15,508 nucleotides of DNA from JBNLAN01 sp050302175 (GTDB lineage Bacteria > Pseudomonadota > Zetaproteobacteria > Mariprofundales > Mariprofundaceae): the NCBI GenBank assembly GCA_050302175.1, contig JBNLAN010000007.1, positions 1-15,508 of the forward strand, in the 5' to 3' direction. Under the pieces are notes generated by a model, which had not been told where the DNA came from, made no database searches, and worked only from the letters and a program-made list of their open reading frames with translations. The position numbers and the translations under genes were made by a program. This document shows, piece by piece, positions 14,601 through 15,508 of this stretch (position 1 is the stretch's first letter; each line of letters begins with the position of its first letter).

Positions 14601-14656
14601 CAAGAAAATTTTATCAGACCAATCAATAGGCCAGACTTTGTTTTGCGCATTTTCAT
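14600..14656 (-). CDS. Possible 18-residue leader ORF
   Basis: A short ORF (MKMRKTKSGLLIGLIKFS) follows a very strong purine run, GGGGAGGGG (14658-14666), and its TGA overlaps the ATG of the lipoprotein gene by one base (TGATG). The lipoprotein itself has no good ribosome binding site, so re-initiation by coupling is plausible. The peptide looks like the start of a signal sequence, so a frameshifted N-terminus is the alternative. The second ATG (MRKT..) has the better spacing. Confidence 0.35.
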   Translation of the reverse strand: MKMRKTKSGLLIGLIKFS

Positions 14657-14885
14657 ACCCCTCCCCTAATCAATCTATTTTACCATAGAGTGGCTTAACT
14701 TCACATCCTTCGCAATCACCTGCGACCCTTAAACGTTGTGTATGGAAGATAAAACTCGTTGGGCTAGGTTTGGAGTGACAAATCACAACATGTGATAGTC
14801 GATTTAAACAACCGCAGGATGATTTTTCCAGGAAGAGAAACCTGCAGCGTTCCTGCTGCACATGGAAATAAATGATCAGCAAAAT
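14657..14885. other. AT-rich spacer between the rRNA terminator and the lipoprotein gene
   Basis: I see no convincing gene in this stretch. It contains a small hairpin (TGCAGC 14843-14848 with GCTGCA 14855-14860) and the palindrome TCACA-ACA-TGTGA around 14782-14794. A possible -10 TAAAAT lies near 14678-14683 on the minus strand. A promoter for the lipoprotein gene is expected here because a terminator separates it from the rRNA operon. Confidence 0.5.
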
Positions 14886-14963
14886 AAAAACCCGCCGGAG
14901 CATAAGCTCTACGGCGGGCTGTAAAAAAATCCTGGCGTCGTCCTACTCTCCCGTAGGGAACCC
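14881..14963 (-). repeat. Direct repeat, proximal copy (5S 3' end plus terminator)
   Basis: This copy is part of the intact rRNA operon end. It pairs with 13340-13422 as an 83-base direct repeat with two mismatches. The junction at 14963 falls in the middle of the 5S gene, at the base of helix IV. Confidence 0.95.
14886..14920 (-). terminator. rRNA operon intrinsic terminator
   Basis: On the minus strand a CCCGCCG/CGGCGGG stem with an inner GAGC/GCTC helix and TTAT loop is followed by TTTTTATTTT. It begins about 10 bases after the 5S 3' end. Confidence 0.92.
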
Positions 14964-15046
14964 TACAGTACCATTGGCGCAGAGGATCTTAGCTTCTGAG
15001 TTCGGAATGGGATCAGGCGTTTCTTCCTCGCTATGGACACCAGGAA
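14930..15046 (-). rRNA. rrf: 5S ribosomal RNA
   Basis: This is an about 117-base 5S gene on the minus strand. The 5' CCTGGTGTCCATAGCGAGG and 3' GACGCCAGG ends pair as helix I. The conserved CGCCTGATCCCATTCCGAAC and GGGAGAGTAGGACG segments are present. It follows the 23S 3' end by about 60 bases and runs directly into the terminator. The ends are estimated from helix I and may be off by a few bases. Confidence 0.95.
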
Positions 15047-15107
15047 ACTGGTATCAAGTTGAAGTTTTATATAATTATTTAATGTCTCTAATGTCTTAAC
15101 GTTGCAT

Positions 15108-15508
<401 letters not shown>

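Noticed and set aside
14670..14903. Minus-strand 77-residue ORF with a CEGC motif between the 5S terminator and the lipoprotein gene
   Set aside because: Its start lies inside the rRNA terminator, it lacks a ribosome binding site, and it resembles no protein family.

Overview
The window looks like chromosomal DNA of a Gram-negative proteobacterium. The evidence is a CpxP/Spy-like periplasmic protein next to an OmpR/EnvZ-class two-component pair, c-type cytochromes with Sec signal peptides, a lipoprotein signal, a proteobacterial-style SUF operon led by an Rrf2 regulator, and proteobacterial 23S and 5S rRNA. Most genes are GC-rich. I cannot name a genus; a gamma- or zetaproteobacterium-like respiratory organism would fit, but that is a guess.

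Layout. (1) 1-2694, + strand: the 3' end of a Spy/CpxP-like gene, a stable UUCG hairpin, an unassigned four-helix membrane protein, then an OmpR-family response regulator and its histidine kinase. This resembles an envelope-stress (Cpx-like) locus. (2) 2729-11813, - strand, read right to left: Rrf2/SufR regulator, sufB, sufC, sufD and sufS, tightly packed. A four-gene cytochrome cassette follows (b561, an unassigned His-rich membrane protein, an SHP-like monohaem c, a DHC-like dihaem c). Then come sufU, sufT and a Rieske ferredoxin. The Fe-S assembly pathway is therefore interrupted by a redox cassette that has its own likely promoter and terminator. (3) 11924-13298, - strand: a membrane-anchored DUF302 protein and a glycerophosphodiester phosphodiesterase. 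(4) 13340-15508, - strand: the end of an rRNA operon (23S 3' end, 5S, terminator). It is followed by an AT-rich orphan lipoprotein gene and then by a second partial copy of the 5S 3' end plus terminator. The 83-bp repeat (two mismatches) lies 1541 bp from the first copy and brackets the lipoprotein gene.

How the parts work together. SufS takes sulfur from cysteine and SufU probably carries it. SufBCD builds the cluster, SufT helps mature target proteins, and the Rrf2 protein probably senses cluster supply. The cytochrome cassette would carry electrons from the quinone pool through b561 to DHC and SHP; SHP-type proteins bind small diatomic ligands. The most unusual points are the cytochrome cassette inside the suf locus, the unassigned His-rich membrane protein within it, the long inverted repeat between sufC and sufB, and the 5S/terminator duplication around a foreign-looking lipoprotein gene.
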